Assembly: GCA_001768675.1 (NCBI GenBank)
Contig: MELN01000073.1
Coordinates: 24,112-32,804, forward strand
Origin: Actinobacteria bacterium RBG_16_64_13
GTDB taxonomy: Bacteria; Actinomycetota; Thermoleophilia; RBG-16-64-13
Length of the DNA stretch: 8,693 bases
Reading direction: 5' to 3'
Shown here: positions 6,421 to 8,693 of the stretch, piece after piece
Position numbering within the stretch: position 1 is the stretch's first letter
Layout: each line of letters opens with the position of its first letter
Notes under the pieces: generated by a model
What the model saw: only the letters and a program-made list of their open reading frames with translations
The model's database searches: none
Told to the model about the DNA's origin: nothing
Translations under genes and position numbers: made by a program

Positions 6421-7254
6421 CTACGCCTTCCAGATGGCAATGTCGCCAACGTTGAGGTCCTTTTGAGTCACGTCGACCGGGCCGAACTTCTGGGCCAGGT
6501 AGCCGGGCTTCTCGATCATCAGGGTGTACACACCGTTCTTCAGTCCCCTTAGCCAGAAATCGCCGTAGCTGTCGCTCTTTGCTTGAGCCTTCTCCCCCGA
6601 CGCGTTATTGGTGGCCGTCACGGTCACACCGTCCACGCACAGGTCGGCTTCTTGGTCGAACACCGCGCCGGCGATGAACTTCTTGGGCAGGCCGATGTAG
6701 TACACCCTCGGTTTCACCTGCGCCAGTTCCGGCTTGAGAGGCTGCGCCTTCGCGATGAGGCCCTTCATCTTCGGCTCGTCTTCGTCGCCGAAGGTGAACG
6801 CGCCGGTCGGGCAGGCGTCCGCGCAGCGCGGCTCACTCCAGCCATCGTCCAACAGGTGAGCGCAGAAGGTGCACTTCTGGGCGATGTTGAGCGCGTCGTT
6901 GAAGTAGATCACGTTCTCGTACGGGCAGGCGGCAAGGCACATCCGGTTGCCGCGGCACTTGTCGGGATCGATGATCACCGCTCCGTCGGGGCGCTTGTAG
7001 ATGGCGTGCACGTTGCAGGACGCGATGCACGGCGCGTCGTCGCAGTGCTGGCAGATGCTGTGCTCATAGGTGACCATGACCTTGGGAACCTGGCCGCGGA
7101 CGTTGTCGTAGACCTTGTTCCAGAACTGCCCGGTGTCGGGCTGCGGCTTGGCTATCGGCGACCAATCGTTGGCGACGTGCTCGTCCTTGCAGGAGATCTG
7201 GCAGTTGTAGCAGCCGTTGCAGATGTCGTAGTTGATGACGAGTACCTTGCCCAT
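6421..7254 (-). CDS. Molybdoenzyme iron-sulfur subunit, transhydroxylase-type, with C-terminal beta-sandwich domain
   Basis: This 277-residue electron-transfer subunit partners the large subunit encoded just upstream. Residues 1 to about 180 form a DMSO reductase-type ferredoxin with Cys groups 12/15/18/22, 68/71/76/80, 100/106/110 and 128/131/144/148. The third group has Asn103 where a fourth Cys is expected, so it may hold a [3Fe-4S] cluster or none. Residues about 190-277 (AGAVFDQEADLCVDGVTVTA, then YGDFWLRGLKNGVYTLMIEK) resemble a carboxypeptidase-regulatory/transthyretin-like domain. This extra domain and the motif QKCTFCAHLLDD recall the small subunit of pyrogallol-phloroglucinol transhydroxylase of Pelobacter acidigallici, of similar length. 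There is no signal peptide. Two adjacent ATGs exist (7257, 7254). The GGAGG at 7261-7265 is six bases from the second and only three from the first, so 7254 is preferred. Resorcinol hydroxylase or catechol dehydroxylase partners are alternatives. Confidence 0.9.
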   Translation of the reverse strand: MGKVLVINYDICNGCYNCQISCKDEHVANDWSPIAKPQPDTGQFWNKVYDNVRGQVPKVMVTYEHSICQHCDDAPCIASCNVHAIYKRPDGAVIIDPDKCRGNRMCLAACPYENVIYFNDALNIAQKCTFCAHLLDDGWSEPRCADACPTGAFTFGDEDEPKMKGLIAKAQPLKPELAQVKPRVYYIGLPKKFIAGAVFDQEADLCVDGVTVTATNNASGEKAQAKSDSYGDFWLRGLKNGVYTLMIEKPGYLAQKFGPVDVTQKDLNVGDIAIWKA

Positions 7255-8693
7255 CATTCACCTCCCATGATGCAGGCCTCTAAGCCGGGACCCGCGCAGG
7301 GGTGGAAGGGCCGTTCGAAGGCATCGGGATACTTGCGCTTGAGCGCCTCCAGGTCGGTCTTCTCGACTTCCGCGAGGAAGCCGCTGACCGCGTGGCCGAC
7401 CGCGTTCTTCGACGTGGTGTGGCGCGGGACGATCGTGTTGATGGCGCCGCCTCGGTCGATGACGCCCGGTTCGATCGGGTCCCATTTCGCGCCATGGTCG
7501 ATGTAGATCACATCGGGCATGATGCGCTCGGTGATGTACGCCCCGCCGAGCACCGTGCCCCGGTCGTTGAATATCGAGACCACATCACCGTGCCTGATGC
7601 CACGCTTCTCTGCGGTCGAGGGATTCAGCCAGACCGGCTGGTATTGGTATCCATCGGGACCCGTGATCTTGCACGTCTCGATCTCGCGCAGCCAGGTGAT
7701 GTCCTCGTGCTGCGAATGCACGCTCCACCGCGGGTGGTTGGAGCACACGAGCAAGGGATACTTCTTAGAGCGCTCCGTGCCGACGGTCTCCTCGTGGCTG
7801 ATGCCTTGGGCTACCCACTTGGGTACCGCAGGCCGTTCGAGGTCGAGTGGGAAGTTCTCCGCGAGCCCTGTGGACTCGAACTCGAGTAGTCCGGTGGGCG
7901 TGGTGAGCGGGTTGGCTTCCGGATCCTCGTAGAATCTCTGGAAGCCGGCCGGTTCGTTCTCCCACCCATCGGCCGTCGGGATGACGAGGTAGCCCTTCTC
8001 GTTGAGGTCTTCCCAGCTGATGAGGTCCGCGCAGCGGGAGGTCTCATACCCGTACTTGATTAGCTCGGGTATGGACTTGCCGTGAGTGTACTCCTCCAGC
8101 AGGCCAAGGCGGTCGGCGAGCTTGCAGACGATCTCGTAGTCGCTGAATGACTCGCCCAGGGGCTCGATGCACTTGTGCTCGGGGAAGAGCAGGTTGTATT
8201 GGCCGCTGAAGATGTCCCCGGCGATGTCGTCTTCCTCGAGCTTGGTGTTCACCGGCAGGATGATGTCGGCCAGCAGCGCGTCGTTCTCCAGCCACGGGTG
8301 CTGGGCCCACATGAACTCGATGTCGGCATGCTGCATGGCCCGGACGTAGTCGTTGCCGGAGTTCCAGCAGGTGATCCACGACGGTGAGTCGGTCCAGACC
8401 GCGTGGATCTTGGAACAGCCTTCCGCCGGATAGAAACGGTGGACGAACTGGTCTTCGCGCGGAGCGGTCTCCGATTCGCAACCCCACCAGTCGCATTCGC
8501 CCTCGAGGATGGCTTTGGGCACGAAGGTCTTGGGGAGCGACGGGTGGTTCAGGTCCGACGGGTGCCCGCCCGTGTAGGCCGTACGTAGGTTGGGCACGCG
8601 GAACGGCTTGGGCTGGGCGTACTGATCTGGGAAGTCGAAGAGACCCCACTCGATCATCTTGACCTGGTTGACTCCCGGCTTGCCCAGGCCCTG
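7254..8693 (-). CDS. Molybdopterin oxidoreductase large subunit, transhydroxylase-like, C-terminal part (5' end outside window)
   Basis: The 479 visible residues are open to the window edge. The frame is already coding at 8693 (QGLGKPGVNQVKMIEWGLF), before the first in-window ATG at 8657, so that ATG is not the start. Residues about 130-155 contain HPWLENDALLADIILPVNTKLEEDD, the DMSO reductase-superfamily segment lining the cofactor funnel. Residues about 312-440 (PLLVCSNHPRWSVHSQHED, RHGDVVSIFNDRGTVLGGAY, then GHAVSGFLAEVEK) form the C-terminal molybdopterin-dinucleotide-binding domain. The Mo ligand, any N-terminal Fe-S motif and any Tat signal lie outside. The paired small subunit with its extra beta domain places it near pyrogallol-phloroglucinol transhydroxylase and resorcinol hydroxylase, about 875 residues in Pelobacter, so roughly 55% is seen here. 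Expected chemistry is transfer, addition or removal of a ring hydroxyl group; the exact substrate is not determined. Confidence 0.88.
   Translation of the reverse strand, partial: QGLGKPGVNQVKMIEWGLFDFPDQYAQPKPFRVPNLRTAYTGGHPSDLNHPSLPKTFVPKAILEGECDWWGCESETAPREDQFVHRFYPAEGCSKIHAVWTDSPSWITCWNSGNDYVRAMQHADIEFMWAQHPWLENDALLADIILPVNTKLEEDDIAGDIFSGQYNLLFPEHKCIEPLGESFSDYEIVCKLADRLGLLEEYTHGKSIPELIKYGYETSRCADLISWEDLNEKGYLVIPTADGWENEPAGFQRFYEDPEANPLTTPTGLLEFESTGLAENFPLDLERPAVPKWVAQGISHEETVGTERSKKYPLLVCSNHPRWSVHSQHEDITWLREIETCKITGPDGYQYQPVWLNPSTAEKRGIRHGDVVSIFNDRGTVLGGAYITERIMPDVIYIDHGAKWDPIEPGVIDRGGAINTIVPRHTTSKNAVGHAVSGFLAEVEKTDLEALKRKYPDAFERPFHPCAGPGLEACIMGGE
7258..7266 (-). promoter_or_regulatory. 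Shine-Dalgarno site inside the large-subunit 3' end
   Basis: The minus strand reads GGGAGGTGA within the last codons of the large subunit, directly before ATGATG. The stop TGA (7256-7254) overlaps the starts, so the two subunits are probably translationally coupled for 1:1 assembly. Spacing favours the second ATG. Confidence 0.7.

Noticed and set aside
1..8693. CRISPR array, tRNA, rRNA or insertion sequence
   Set aside because: No regularly spaced direct repeats, no tRNA cloverleaf-like sequence and no transposase-like frame or paired terminal repeats were seen on either strand.

Overview
The window comes from a high-G+C bacterium. Every gene I can support lies on the minus strand, so transcription runs from high to low coordinates. 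An actinobacterial or similar anaerobic lineage is plausible: the lipoprotein has a Thr-rich linker after its lipobox, start/stop codons overlap tightly, and Shine-Dalgarno sites are strong. No rRNA or marker gene is present, so the taxonomy is an inference only.

In transcription order: (1) 8693-7254, the C-terminal part of a molybdopterin oxidoreductase large subunit, cut by the window edge; (2) 7254-6421, its four-cluster-type ferredoxin small subunit with an added C-terminal beta-sandwich domain. That domain architecture is characteristic of the pyrogallol-phloroglucinol transhydroxylase / resorcinol hydroxylase branch of the DMSO reductase superfamily. (3) A perfect 13-bp hairpin at 6355-6385. 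(4) 6333-5539, a TatD-like metal-dependent hydrolase. (5) A 307-base gap with no gene. (6) 5231-3794, a Tat-exported lipoprotein solute-binding protein broken by one frameshift near 4808. (7) A strong hairpin at 3722-3765. (8) 3622-254, the rest of a branched-chain-amino-acid-type (HAAT/Liv) ABC importer: two ATPases and two permeases, overlapping or 2 bases apart. (9) A hairpin at 201-234. (10) 159-1, the N-terminal helix-turn-helix of an IclR-family regulator, running off the window.

Working model (inference): a catabolic locus for a polyhydroxylated aromatic or related compound. The Liv-type importer would bring the substrate in, the molybdenum/Fe-S enzyme would move or remove ring hydroxyls, the TatD-like hydrolase might act on a downstream intermediate, and the IclR protein would control expression. 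The family assignments are solid. The substrate is not determined by the sequence.
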